A stretch of DNA of 64,000 nucleotides from Alcaligenes pakistanensis (GTDB taxonomy: Bacteria; Pseudomonadota; Gammaproteobacteria; Burkholderiales; Burkholderiaceae_B). The stretch spans positions 65,137 through 129,136 of the forward strand of contig NZ_BMZN01000004.1 of NCBI RefSeq assembly GCF_014652815.1, read 5' to 3'. The notes below the pieces were generated by a model. That model made no database searches. It was not told the DNA's origin and saw only the letters and a program-made list of their open reading frames with translations. Every line of letters starts with the position of its first letter. The stretch's first letter is position 1. Shown here one piece after another: positions 17,315-26,407 of this stretch. The position numbers and the translations under genes were made by a program.

Positions 17315-18850
17315 TCAAGCAGCATGTAATTGATGCTTGATCGTCTGCAAAGCCTGGGCCTGATCCGACACGGCATTTTGCAATTGCAACAGTTCTTGCT
17401 TGACCTGTTCCAGACTACGTTCCGCCTGCTCCACAAGTTGCTCAGCCAGTTCACGGGCACTATTCATGACCACATCGTTCAAGCTCATGTAAAGACGGTT
17501 GTAATCAATTAACGGCGCTTGCCCTTCGCCCTGCTCCTGGAAGACTTCATAGCCAATATGCGCGGGCAAATTCAAGCTGGGTAAAGCAGGCTGGGTCAGA
17601 TGATACGTGCTCAACAGCACCTGGCTTTGTTCCGCAACTTCCTTGGCAATGTTCTGGCTAAGCTCTGCACGTACGGCGGCAACATCCTGCTGCGCCGCAT
17701 GTTTTTCCAATACATCCGGCAACTGCGGCACCACACGACGCCAAGTGCTTTCTGTCAGCACTTGCACAGCATCTTCCAGCAAGACCGTTTGTTCGTCCAG
17801 GTGCTGGCGCAATTGCGCAGCGGCTTGGTCCAGAGTCTGCATCAAAGGAGCCAAAATGACTTCTTCGATATGGTGCAGTTGCAGCTCAGCCGGTTTGCGC
17901 TGCTTGTAGGCCAAGGCAGGTCCCAAGAGATTTTGCACAGCCACATACAGACGCTCGAAACCAGCTTGCTCCAGCCCTTCCTCTTGCTGGCTACGCGCCA
18001 TATGCACGGACAAGGACAAGGCGGGTTTAAGCAACCCACTGCCCAATCCCCAATGGTTCAGAGCTTGAGCCGCCCGCGTCATCACGTCTTCTTCCTGCAA
18101 CTGGCGGTTTTCTACCGACTTATTGCACAGAACCTTAACGATCTCGTCGTCGATCTCATCTTCTTCAATACGATCGCTACGAGTAATAATCGGCAATAAA
18201 GGCTTGTTGCGGCGCAGTTCCACCAGCAAGTCGCCCAGCTCCTGAACTTGCCCTGGCGCACTGGAGCTGCTTAACCACAAGAGTGCATCGGTGCTTTCCA
18301 GAAACTGCTGCGTCAAGGCCGCATTATGTGCATTGGCCGAGTGCAAACCGGGGGTATCCAGCAAGACCAGCTTGTCGCCCAAGCACACCCCTTGCAAGGC
18401 CACGGTGGTCTCGGTAGCACCTTCCTGAAAGCCTTCTGGCATAGCTTGCATCTGGCCATCGGCCAAACGGAAAAAGTCTACGCTGTGCCCCTGCTGACGA
18501 AAGCGATCCGCCAGGAAATTACACAAAGAACTTTTACCGGCATTAAAGGAGCCAAAGACCAGCAGCATGATACGGTCACGAAAACGATCTGCCAGTTCTT
18601 GAGCGGGTGCCAACGACGCCCAGGAATCCGCCCAGCTCTCCCGCTGTACCTGCAACTGCTGATTCAGATTCCGGGCACTTTGTGCCAAGGCGCCTTGCTC
18701 AAGCAACGCGGTGCCGGTCAAGGCTTTGGACACGGTGGTTTGACCCAAGTCCACCAACCACTGCTCCATCTTGGCAATCGCGGGCTGCATATCCTGACTG
18801 GCAGGATTCAGATCTGCAACGGCCTTGATAAACGAGCTTTCCACCAACAT
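17315..18850 (-). CDS. Dynamin-like GTPase, second of tandem pair
   Basis: This 511-residue protein has a dynamin-type GTPase domain: P-loop GSFNAGKSSLC at residues 100-110, switch motif DTPGLHSA, and TRSD as the G4 motif. The long C-terminal half is helical and glutamine-rich (LAEQLVEQAERSLEQVKQEL), as in the stalk of bacterial dynamin-like proteins. Its ATG overlaps the stop of the preceding GTPase by one base. Paired dynamin-like proteins often co-assemble on membranes. It is the last gene of the benE-GTPase-GTPase run. No transmembrane paddle is evident. Confidence 0.8.
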   Translation of the reverse strand: MLVESSFIKAVADLNPASQDMQPAIAKMEQWLVDLGQTTVSKALTGTALLEQGALAQSARNLNQQLQVQRESWADSWASLAPAQELADRFRDRIMLLVFGSFNAGKSSLCNFLADRFRQQGHSVDFFRLADGQMQAMPEGFQEGATETTVALQGVCLGDKLVLLDTPGLHSANAHNAALTQQFLESTDALLWLSSSSAPGQVQELGDLLVELRRNKPLLPIITRSDRIEEDEIDDEIVKVLCNKSVENRQLQEEDVMTRAAQALNHWGLGSGLLKPALSLSVHMARSQQEEGLEQAGFERLYVAVQNLLGPALAYKQRKPAELQLHHIEEVILAPLMQTLDQAAAQLRQHLDEQTVLLEDAVQVLTESTWRRVVPQLPDVLEKHAAQQDVAAVRAELSQNIAKEVAEQSQVLLSTYHLTQPALPSLNLPAHIGYEVFQEQGEGQAPLIDYNRLYMSLNDVVMNSARELAEQLVEQAERSLEQVKQELLQLQNAVSDQAQALQTIKHQLHAA

Positions 18851-20112
18851 TACGCATGCTCCAATGAGGACAGGCCATCCAAAGCCTGCCGCGTTTGCGC
18901 AAGCTGGTTCTCAGTCTGTTCAATCTGCTTTTCCAGGGCGACGCGGCCGTCCGAGACTTCAAAGTAATGTGTGAAGTCCTGAACCAGCTTGTCACGTCCA
19001 GCCTGTTCACAAAAGATACGGCGCAGATCGGCACGGTATTTCACCGACACCCCCATCACAGCAATCATGACGGTATCCATGCTGCGTACTGAAGTACGTT
19101 GTGCAGCGGGCAAACCCACGGCACCGTATTCCACCAAATGCCCATTGATGGCAATACACGCACGCGAATAGGCAATTTGCAAACGGGCACGCTCTTGTTT
19201 GCCTGCGGTCATCTTGAAACCAAACTCAAAGGTATCCGGCACCAGAGAATGATCCACACCAGGGGCATTGACCACCGGCTCCAGATCGTTGGCTATGCGT
19301 TCCAGAATCTTGCCCAGGCCTTCAACAAAATCAATACCTTGCTGCTTTTGAGTCTGCTGCAAGCTGGAAAGACTTTGCTCCTGCTTGTGCTGCAAGGTAT
19401 TTAGCTCTTGCGTCAGTTCGGTCAGCAAGGTTTCACGCTCAAACTCACGTGCTTGCGGTACACGCTGTAAAGCTGCTTCCAGCGAAGCCTGCAAGGCAGG
19501 AATTCCACTTTTCTCCAACATGCGCTGCTTACCACCATCACGGCCTTGGCGATAACGGGTGCTGGACACCGGATGCAAATTTAACCCGGCACACTGCTGT
19601 TGAATGGCCGTCAAGACTTTGTCCTCTTGGGCATCATCCGCCAACTGGTCGATCTGGCTGATAACCATCAGGTTTTGGCGCTGCGAGCGTTGATGATCTG
19701 CCACCAGGTCTTGCAGCAAATTACTTTCCAGCGCGTCCAGCTCGCCTTCTTTGGCGGCGTGAACGAACAGGCGAATATCGGCCTGCAAACCCATGGCTTC
19801 ACGCGCCAGGGCATCGTCCTGCAAGGCGACATCGGCATATAAGCCGGGAGCATCCAGCCAGCGCACGCCTTGCTGCACGTGCTCGGCCAGGGCCACTGTT
19901 TCACGGCGATCAGCCACGTTAAAAATATCGCTGCCCATCAGCTCGTTCAACAAACGGCTTTTGCCGTGATTATATTTACCGACTACGGTTACCGTTGGCG
20001 GCACATTCAACTGCAAGAGAACGCGCAAACGATCCAGATCCCAGCGGCGCTGTGGCAACACGGCCAAGACAGGCTCTAATACATGGTCAAGGGATTCAGC
20101 CAACTGATTCAT
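18850..20112 (-). CDS. Dynamin-like GTPase, first of tandem pair
   Basis: This 420-residue protein has the P-loop GKYNHGKSRLLNEL (from residue 45), the switch motif LDAPGLYAD and SQID as the G4 motif. The C-terminal part is helical with a final coiled coil. Its start overlaps the benE stop (ATGA) and its own stop overlaps the next gene, so all three are translationally coupled. The family remodels or tethers membranes, but the role of this pair is unknown. The catechol cluster upstream gives no clear functional link beyond the shared strand. Confidence 0.78.
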   Translation of the reverse strand: MNQLAESLDHVLEPVLAVLPQRRWDLDRLRVLLQLNVPPTVTVVGKYNHGKSRLLNELMGSDIFNVADRRETVALAEHVQQGVRWLDAPGLYADVALQDDALAREAMGLQADIRLFVHAAKEGELDALESNLLQDLVADHQRSQRQNLMVISQIDQLADDAQEDKVLTAIQQQCAGLNLHPVSSTRYRQGRDGGKQRMLEKSGIPALQASLEAALQRVPQAREFERETLLTELTQELNTLQHKQEQSLSSLQQTQKQQGIDFVEGLGKILERIANDLEPVVNAPGVDHSLVPDTFEFGFKMTAGKQERARLQIAYSRACIAINGHLVEYGAVGLPAAQRTSVRSMDTVMIAVMGVSVKYRADLRRIFCEQAGRDKLVQDFTHYFEVSDGRVALEKQIEQTENQLAQTRQALDGLSSLEHA

Positions 20113-21290
20113 AGTCTCTTCCTTTTCTCACTTATGCCTGGACCCAACAAACGGTAGGCCACCAGGCCAAACACGACGCCCCAAAATGCGGCGCCCAGTC
20201 CAAACAAGCTCATTCCTGATGCGGTAGTTAAAAATGTGATGACCGAGGGCTCTATATAGCCGCTTTCACTGACCATCACCCGCACATTGGCCACAATGGC
20301 CCCTATCAATGCCAGACCCGCCAAAGCTGCAATCAGCGACGCGGGCAAAGCCGTGAATAAATACACAATCGAACCGGCAAAGGTTCCACCCAGCAGGTAG
20401 AACACGCCATTAGCAACTCCGGCCACATAGCGTTTGCTGGGGTCAGGATGGGCATCCTTACCGGTACACAAGGCAGCGGTAATAGAAGACAGCACAATGG
20501 TGATGCCACCAAAGCAGGCCACTAACATCGATGCCAAACCCGTGCCCGCCAAGACCGGACGCGAGGGGGTGGGATAGCCCGCCAACTGCAGGACGGCCAT
20601 GCCCGGCAGATACTGCCCCGTCAAGCTAACCAGCACCAAGGGCAAGGTCAGGCTCAGCAAGGTAGCGATATTAAATTCCGGACTGACCCAGACCGGGCTA
20701 GCCAGCTCCAGCTTGAAGGCGTCCATATGAACCTGACCACTGACCATCGCCATCACAAATCCGGACAAGGCCACCAGCACAATGGCGTAGCGCGGCAAAA
20801 ACCGCTTGCCCAGCAAATACACCGCCAACATCACCAGCACGATGGCCGGCATGTCGCTGCTGGACTTGAACGCTGCCATACCAAACTGCAGCAAAATACC
20901 AGCCATCATCCCCGCAGCAATACCTTTAGGGATGAAGGAAAGAATCTTTTCAAAACCGCCTGTCAAGCCAATGACAACAATAATCAAGGCTGCACTGAGA
21001 TACGCCCCCACCACTTCGGGCATGGAGATATCGGGAAATAAAGTCAGCAATAAGGCCGTACCGGGTGCCGACCAGGCCGTAATAATGGGCAGCTTCAGAT
21101 AGGCACTGAGGAACAAGCCGCTCACCCCTGCGCCTATGGAGATCGCCCAGATCCAGGAAATCAGCTCGGCATCCGCAATGCGTCCGACTTGTGCGGCTTG
21201 AATAAAGATCAGCAAAGGCCCGGCGTAGGCAATCAACACCGATAAAAAACCAGCCACCCAAACCGACGCCGATCCACTTTTCAATCCCAT
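20109..21290 (-). CDS. benE: Benzoate/H+ symporter family transporter (BenE)
   Basis: The 393-residue inner-membrane protein has 11-12 hydrophobic segments and BenE-family motifs (YLKLPIITAWSAPGTALL near TM2-3, TGQYLPGMAVLQLAGYPTPS, and the loop CTGKDAHPDPSKRYVAGVAN). It probably brings benzoate or a related aromatic acid into the cell by proton symport. The location directly after catC supports a role in supplying the catechol pathway, though the benABCD genes that would make catechol from benzoate are not in the window. GGGGAG precedes the ATG. The first dynamin-like gene overlaps its stop. Confidence 0.85.
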   Translation of the reverse strand: MGLKSGSASVWVAGFLSVLIAYAGPLLIFIQAAQVGRIADAELISWIWAISIGAGVSGLFLSAYLKLPIITAWSAPGTALLLTLFPDISMPEVVGAYLSAALIIVVIGLTGGFEKILSFIPKGIAAGMMAGILLQFGMAAFKSSSDMPAIVLVMLAVYLLGKRFLPRYAIVLVALSGFVMAMVSGQVHMDAFKLELASPVWVSPEFNIATLLSLTLPLVLVSLTGQYLPGMAVLQLAGYPTPSRPVLAGTGLASMLVACFGGITIVLSSITAALCTGKDAHPDPSKRYVAGVANGVFYLLGGTFAGSIVYLFTALPASLIAALAGLALIGAIVANVRVMVSESGYIEPSVITFLTTASGMSLFGLGAAFWGVVFGLVAYRLLGPGISEKRKRL

Positions 21291-21431
21291 CGTTTTGTCT
21301 CCCCAGTCTCGTTTTTAGAATTCTCAACTTTACTCGTTGCTCAGGCTGCTCTGGGATCACAGCCTGAGTTTTTTACCGCCGGGCCACAAACCAAGGCACG
21401 GCGTGGGGATACTCTCTACCGCTAGTGAAAC

Positions 21432-21707
21432 TTAAATGGCCGAGGGGTGCGTGGCCAGTGGAGTCACCGTAATCTGCATATAGGGGAACAAGGGCAAGGC
21501 ACTAAGCACGTTGTGCAGTTCTTCGTTGCTTTCCACATCGAACACGCTGTAATTGGCGTACTCGCCCACCACACGCCACAGATGCGGCCATTTGCCCGAG
21601 CGTTGCAGGTCCTGCGAGTAGGATTTTTCCTCGGCCTTGATACGTGCCGCCTCTTCAGCAGGCAAGGAGGCAGGGATATCAACAATCATGTGAACCAGAT
21701 AAAGCAT
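21432..21707 (-). CDS. catC: Muconolactone delta-isomerase
   Basis: The 91-residue protein has the full CatC pattern: MLYLVHMIVDIP at the start, EKSYSQDLQRSGKWPHLWRV with the catalytic-region lysine and arginine, then SVFDVESNEELHNVLSALPL. It isomerises muconolactone to 3-oxoadipate enol-lactone and typically forms a decamer. It lies between catD and benE on the minus strand, consistent with an operon. Length equals the family norm. Confidence 0.95.
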   Translation of the reverse strand: MLYLVHMIVDIPASLPAEEAARIKAEEKSYSQDLQRSGKWPHLWRVVGEYANYSVFDVESNEELHNVLSALPLFPYMQITVTPLATHPSAI

Positions 21708-21745
21708 GGTGTTCCTTTCTAAAAACGATAATCAAGCTCAAGCGT

Positions 21746-22549
21746 TCAGGCCTGGGCTAAAAAACTCAATACAGCACGCTCGAAGGCCTCGGGTGCTTCC
21801 AGATTGGACAAGTGCGACGCCGGTACCACCGCTACTTTCGAGCCGGGAATGTTGGCCTGCATGGCTTGGGCATCGGCTACGGTGGTGACCGGATCCCATT
21901 CGCCTGCCACCAACAAGGTCGGTGCGGCAATATCCTTGATCTGATCGCGCAGATCCGAATCGGCCAAAGCATCGCAGCAAGCGGCGTAACCCAGGGGGTC
22001 GAGCTTGGCCAGACTGTCCTGCATCGCTTTAACCAGCTCCGGCGACTGCTTGATGAACGCCTCCCCAAACCAGCGCGAAGGAGCCGAATCTGCAAGCGTA
22101 CGCATCTGTGCGGCACCACCTTGGCGCAAGGCATCGGCCCGATCCTGCCAAGCCTGGGCAGTGCCAATCTTGGCGGCGCTATTGCAAACGATCAGGGAGT
22201 TCAAGCGCTCAGGGGCATTAACGCCCAGCCACAGGCCGGTATGGCCGCCCATGGACAAGCCACAAAAAGCGGCACGTTCAATATCCAGCGCATCCAGAAT
22301 CGCCAGTACATCCCGCCCCAAATCCTTGAAACGATAGGGGCCGGGAGTCACCGGGCTGCCGCCATGGCCACGAGTGTCATAGCGAATCAGACGATAGGTC
22401 TTCGCAAAGCCTGTTACCTGCGGATCCCACATTGCTTGCGTGGTGCCCAGGGAGTTGCTCAGAATTAGAGCGGGAGCCAGCGGATCACCTTCCACGCTAA
22501 CGCGAAACATGCCTCGCTCGGTATTCAGGGCGCTGGGGCTGACTGTCAT
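21746..22549 (-). CDS. catD: 3-oxoadipate enol-lactonase
   Basis: This 267-residue alpha/beta hydrolase opens 3-oxoadipate enol-lactone to 3-oxoadipate. It has the oxyanion region LSNSLGTTQAMWDPQ, the nucleophile elbow GLSMGG, an acid residue in AGEWDPVT and a histidine in PASHLSNLEAPEAF. The wording SLGTTQAMWDPQ and YDTRGHGGSPVTPGPY is typical of PcaD/CatD. Its start overlaps the end of catJ by four bases, so the two are coupled. Confidence 0.93.
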   Translation of the reverse strand: MTVSPSALNTERGMFRVSVEGDPLAPALILSNSLGTTQAMWDPQVTGFAKTYRLIRYDTRGHGGSPVTPGPYRFKDLGRDVLAILDALDIERAAFCGLSMGGHTGLWLGVNAPERLNSLIVCNSAAKIGTAQAWQDRADALRQGGAAQMRTLADSAPSRWFGEAFIKQSPELVKAMQDSLAKLDPLGYAACCDALADSDLRDQIKDIAAPTLLVAGEWDPVTTVADAQAMQANIPGSKVAVVPASHLSNLEAPEAFERAVLSFLAQA

Positions 22550-23226
22550 TGCCCTTCTCCCTGTGCAGCCGCTACGGCAGACACAGCAATGGGCAGGCCA
22601 ATCATTTCTTCCAGTGCTTCGTGAGTCAAACCGGGCACCAGATCAATCAACTGCAAACCCTCTGGCGTGCACGCCAGCGTAGCTAAATCGGTATAGACAC
22701 GTTTGACGCAAGCCAGTCCAGTCAAGGGGTAGCTGCATTGTTCAACCAGCTTGCTGACGCCTTGCTTGGTCAACACATCCATCATGACCCAGGTCTGTTT
22801 CGCGCCAATCGCCAAATCCATAGCGCCGCCCACAGCCGGAATCGCGCCGGGCTCGCCCGTACTCCAGTTGGCCAGATCACCAGTAGCCGACACCTGGAAA
22901 GCACCCAGCACACAAATATCCAGATGGCCGCCACGCATCATGCCAAAGCTGTCGGCATGATGGAAAAACGCACCACCGGGCAGCAGCGTGACCGCCTGCT
23001 TGCCTGCATTGATCAGGTCATAATCTTCCTGGCCTGCTGCCGGTGCCGGGCCCATGCCCAAGATACCGTTTTCGCTATGCAGCACCACTTCTACACCCGC
23101 AGGCAAATGGTTGGCTACCAAAGTAGGCATACCAATGCCCAAATTCACATAAGCACCGTCGTGAATGTCGTGGGCGACACGTTGCGCCAATTCATCTTTA
23201 CTGCGGCGTTGATAAGTAAGCGTCAT
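22546..23226 (-). CDS. catJ: 3-oxoadipate CoA-transferase subunit B
   Basis: This 226-residue beta subunit carries the CoA-transferase motif VVLHSENGILGMGP, whose Glu is the catalytic residue that forms the CoA thioester. Other family features are YVNLGIGMPTLVANHLP and GGAMDLAIGAKQTWVMM. Together with CatI it makes 3-oxoadipyl-CoA from succinyl-CoA. Three in-frame starts exist (23256, 23241, 23226). I chose 23226 because GGGGGA precedes it and MTLTYQRRSKDELAQRV matches family N termini. The 23256 start would overlap catI by four bases. Confidence 0.93.
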   Translation of the reverse strand: MTLTYQRRSKDELAQRVAHDIHDGAYVNLGIGMPTLVANHLPAGVEVVLHSENGILGMGPAPAAGQEDYDLINAGKQAVTLLPGGAFFHHADSFGMMRGGHLDICVLGAFQVSATGDLANWSTGEPGAIPAVGGAMDLAIGAKQTWVMMDVLTKQGVSKLVEQCSYPLTGLACVKRVYTDLATLACTPEGLQLIDLVPGLTHEALEEMIGLPIAVSAVAAAQGEGQ

Positions 23227-23252
23227 GCTGTCCCCCTTCATGCTCTGTCCGT

Positions 23253-23948
23253 TCATGCTTTGAACCCACCTGCTTCAGTGCGGCTGCGCGGCACCACCAC
23301 AACGCGGCGCACGTGAATGCCGGGCGTCACAATCGTTTCCGGGTCCAGTTGACCCAGTTCAGCCAGTTCAAACACACTGGCAATTGTGGTGCGAGCTGCG
23401 GTCGCCATGACTGGTCCGAAGTTGCGCGCCGCCATGCGGTAGGTCAAATTCCCCCAACGGTCCCCCCGCTCGGCTTTGATCAGGGCGACATCTCCATGAA
23501 TAGGTTCTTCATAGACATGCCAGCGGCCATTGATCAATCGTGTTTCTTTGCCCTTGGCCAGTTCTGTGCCATAGCCTGTCGGGCAGAAAAAGCCACCGAT
23601 ACCCGCACCGGCGGCGCGCAATCGTTCGGCCAGATTGCCCTGAGGCACCAGTTCCAGCTCGATCTTGCCGCTGCGATACAAGTCATCGAATACCCAGGAA
23701 TCAGCCTGACGGGGGAAGCTACAAATAATCTTGCGTACCCGGCCCGTCTTGAGCAAAGCCGCCAGCCCCACATCGCCATTACCCGCGTTGTTGTTAACGA
23801 TGGTCAGGTCACGAGCGCCTTGCTCGATCAAGCCGTCGATCAACTCCGTGGGTATACCAGCCGTTCCAAAACCACCGACCAGAATCGTGGCGCCGTCCTG
23901 CACATCCTGCAAAGCCTGTGCAACACTGCTTACCTGTTTATCGATCAC
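23253..23948 (-). CDS. catI: 3-oxoadipate CoA-transferase subunit A
   Basis: This 231-residue alpha subunit has the glycine-rich motif ILVGGFGTAGIPTELIDGL and the family sequence FCPTGYGTELAKGKETR. It partners with CatJ to activate 3-oxoadipate. The open frame reaches a GTG at 23969, but the GTG at 23948 is six bases after GGAG and gives the usual family length, so I place the start there. It sits 136 bp downstream of catA. Confidence 0.93.
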   Translation of the reverse strand: MIDKQVSSVAQALQDVQDGATILVGGFGTAGIPTELIDGLIEQGARDLTIVNNNAGNGDVGLAALLKTGRVRKIICSFPRQADSWVFDDLYRSGKIELELVPQGNLAERLRAAGAGIGGFFCPTGYGTELAKGKETRLINGRWHVYEEPIHGDVALIKAERGDRWGNLTYRMAARNFGPVMATAARTTIASVFELAELGQLDPETIVTPGIHVRRVVVVPRSRTEAGGFKA

Positions 23949-24084
23949 TGCGTTCTCCGTATAAAGCACTGACGCTACGGATGGGCCAAAACCAAGCCAG
24001 CCCTTACGTCAGGCACTGCAAAAACAAGTCAGCCCAGAGCCGTGCTTATAGAACATAAGCACGGACGCTGGACTGAAACAAGAC

Positions 24085-25020
24085 TTAAGCGGCCAGACGT
24101 GGACGATTCACAATCTGGTTATCCTTGCCTTCCACCAGCGGAGTTAAGGAAATATCAAACACGATCTCTGCAAACGGGCCGTCCAGGTTCTCTGCGGCAA
24201 TGCGGGCAGGATCGCTGTGCTCAGTCAGTGGTGGCACCAGACCATCACGAGTGGCGTAAGCAAAGTCGTCGTACACCAGCGGGTCGCCGTCGATATTGAT
24301 CTGCGTGGTCAGCTTGCGGTGGCCAGGAGCCGTCACAAAGAAGTGAATGTGTGCCGGACGATTACCGTGGCGGCCCAGCTCGTTCAGCAAGCCTTGGGTA
24401 GGACCATCTGGAGGACAGCCGTAGCCTTTGGGCACGATGCTCTGGAACTTGTAGCGACCGTTTTCATCGGTAATGATGGTGCGACGCATATTGAAGGGCT
24501 GCTGTTCACCTGTAGGGTCAAAGTGCGAGTAAAAACCTTTGGTATTGGCATGCCAAACTTCAACCTGAGCACCAGGAATCGCCTTGCCATCCGCACCCAC
24601 GACAACACCGTGCATGATCAAGGTTTCGCCAGCGGTATCGGAGCCATCATCCAGACGGGCGTAGCCTTGCTCGACCGGTGCACCCGTCACGTACAAAGGA
24701 CCTTCAATGGTACGAGGGGTACCGTTGTCCAGACCCAGTTCTTTGTCCATGGCATCCATGCGCATGTCCAGGAAGCGGTCAAAGCCCAGGCCGGGAGACA
24801 CCAGACCGGCTTCGCTGGCGGTACCCAAACGGTTCAGGTAAGCCACGGCAGCCCAGTACTCGTCGTTGGTGATGTCCAGATCTTCAATGGTCTTGAACAG
24901 ATCGCTGATGATGCGGTACATGATCTGTTTGACGCGGGGATTACCACCTGGCTGATCCAGGCCAGAGGCCAAACGCAGGAAGTCCTGTACATCGGGGGTA
25001 TCAAAAATTTTAACGCTCAT
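24085..25020 (-). CDS. catA: Catechol 1,2-dioxygenase
   Basis: This 311-residue intradiol dioxygenase cleaves catechol to cis,cis-muconate using non-heme Fe(III). The ligand residues are in EGPLYVTGAP (Tyr), GYGCPPDGPTQ (Tyr) and RPAHIHFF (two His). The N-terminal helical dimerisation domain typical of CatA is present. An ATG 12 codons upstream is in frame, but AGGAGACACAA immediately before 25020 fixes the start there. It follows catB by 68 bp. Confidence 0.96.
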   Translation of the reverse strand: MSVKIFDTPDVQDFLRLASGLDQPGGNPRVKQIMYRIISDLFKTIEDLDITNDEYWAAVAYLNRLGTASEAGLVSPGLGFDRFLDMRMDAMDKELGLDNGTPRTIEGPLYVTGAPVEQGYARLDDGSDTAGETLIMHGVVVGADGKAIPGAQVEVWHANTKGFYSHFDPTGEQQPFNMRRTIITDENGRYKFQSIVPKGYGCPPDGPTQGLLNELGRHGNRPAHIHFFVTAPGHRKLTTQINIDGDPLVYDDFAYATRDGLVPPLTEHSDPARIAAENLDGPFAEIVFDISLTPLVEGKDNQIVNRPRLAA

Positions 25021-25088
25021 TTTGTGTCTCCTAATATCCTGAGAAAAGTGTTCCAAGCAAGGCCGGTGTTCCCGGCCTTTTATATTGC

Positions 25089-26264
25089 CTAGGCAGCCGA
25101 ACCCACACTGACCTGCGTCCTATCCCGGCGGAAATACTGAACGCGATCCTCGTCCAGTACGATACCCAAACCCGGCCCTTGAGGTATCTGTAATTCAAAA
25201 TTGCTGTAGTTCAGTGGCTCTGCCAGGATTTCCTCGGTCAAGAGCAAGGGGCCGAACAATTCTGTGCCCCACTGCAACTGGTTCACCGTGGCAAACACAT
25301 GGGCGGCGGCAATCGTACCGATTGCGCCTTCCAGCATGGTGCCGCCATACAGTTCAATACCGGCCGACTCGGCAATGGCCGCAACCTGCAGGGCAGCACG
25401 CAAACCACCGGACTGCTCGATCTTGATGGCAAAGACATCTGCCGCACTGTCACGGGCCAACGCAAAGGCGGAGGCCGGGCCAGTCAAGGATTCATCGGCC
25501 ATCAGGGCAATCGGGAAGCGGCCTTTCAGATCTGCCAGAGCATCGGCACGCCGTACCGGTTGCTCTACCAAAGAACAGCCCGCATCCACCAGACCCGCCA
25601 AACCACGCTGGGCCTGCAAGGGGCTCCAGGCCATGTTCACGTCCACGCGCACTTCAGCGCGGTCGCCCAAGGCTTTTTTAATAGCCGCCACGTGTGCCAC
25701 ATCGTCCTTAACCGGGCGGCGACCAATCTTCAATTTAAAAATACGGTGACGAGCCTGCGCCAACATGCGCTCGGCTTCATCAATATCCTTGTCGGTATTG
25801 CCCGACGCCAGCGTCCAGGCTACTGGCAGACTGTCGCGCATGCGGCCACCCAGCAAGTGCGACACGGGTAAGCCGGTGCGTTTACCCAGGCCATCGAATA
25901 AGGCCGTTTCCACCGCACTCTTGGCAAAACGATTATCCTGAATCGCCGTATTCAAGCGGGCCATAATGGCAGGCACCGCATTAGCGTTGGCGCCCAGCAG
26001 CAAAGGGGTGAAATACGTGTCGATGGCCAGCTTCATGCCTTCGGGCGACTCAGCGCCGTAGGCCAGACCACCAATGGTCGTGCCCTCGCCCACGCCAACC
26101 GTGCCATCCGAGCAATACAAGCGCACCAGCATCAAAGTCTGGCCTTGCATAGTCGTCATCGCCAATTGATGAGGACGGATCGTAGGCAGATCCAGCAGCA
26201 ACGTCTCCACCCGTTCAATCAGGGCTGGAGCTGCTAATAGTTGAGAAGATTGCGTGTGTTCCAT
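25089..26264 (-). CDS. catB: Muconate cycloisomerase
   Basis: This 391-residue enolase-superfamily enzyme turns cis,cis-muconate into muconolactone. The K-x-K motif is RIFKLKIGRR; metal ligands are in VRVDVNMAW, LVEQPV and MADESL; the opposite lysine is in FAIKIEQSGG. It is the first gene of the cat operon, divergent from catR. The frame extends to a GTG at 26279; neither start has a strong ribosome binding site, so the exact start is uncertain by five residues. Confidence 0.95.
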   Translation of the reverse strand: MEHTQSSQLLAAPALIERVETLLLDLPTIRPHQLAMTTMQGQTLMLVRLYCSDGTVGVGEGTTIGGLAYGAESPEGMKLAIDTYFTPLLLGANANAVPAIMARLNTAIQDNRFAKSAVETALFDGLGKRTGLPVSHLLGGRMRDSLPVAWTLASGNTDKDIDEAERMLAQARHRIFKLKIGRRPVKDDVAHVAAIKKALGDRAEVRVDVNMAWSPLQAQRGLAGLVDAGCSLVEQPVRRADALADLKGRFPIALMADESLTGPASAFALARDSAADVFAIKIEQSGGLRAALQVAAIAESAGIELYGGTMLEGAIGTIAAAHVFATVNQLQWGTELFGPLLLTEEILAEPLNYSNFELQIPQGPGLGIVLDEDRVQYFRRDRTQVSVGSAA

Positions 26265-26307
26265 GGCTTGATTGAACACGAAGCAGGCCTGCTAACTCCA
26301 AGACTAA

Positions 26308-26338
26308 ATAGGTCTAGTTCTATACCTTTAGAGTATAG
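26308..26338. promoter_or_regulatory. CatR-type binding region between catB and catR
   Basis: CTATAC-CTTTAGA-GTATAG (26320-26338) contains a perfect ATAC-N7-GTAT, the recognition pattern of CatM/BenM/CatR-type LysR regulators. A weaker overlapping repeat, ATAG-N8-CTAT (26308-26323), on the catB side could be the inducer-dependent activation site. The inducer for this family is cis,cis-muconate. Confidence 0.8.
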
Positions 26339-26407
26339 TTTCTGATATAAATATTAAAAATCAAGAAACTAAACTCTCTCAATTCAGCCAAGGTATGGTT
26401 TTCCCTT

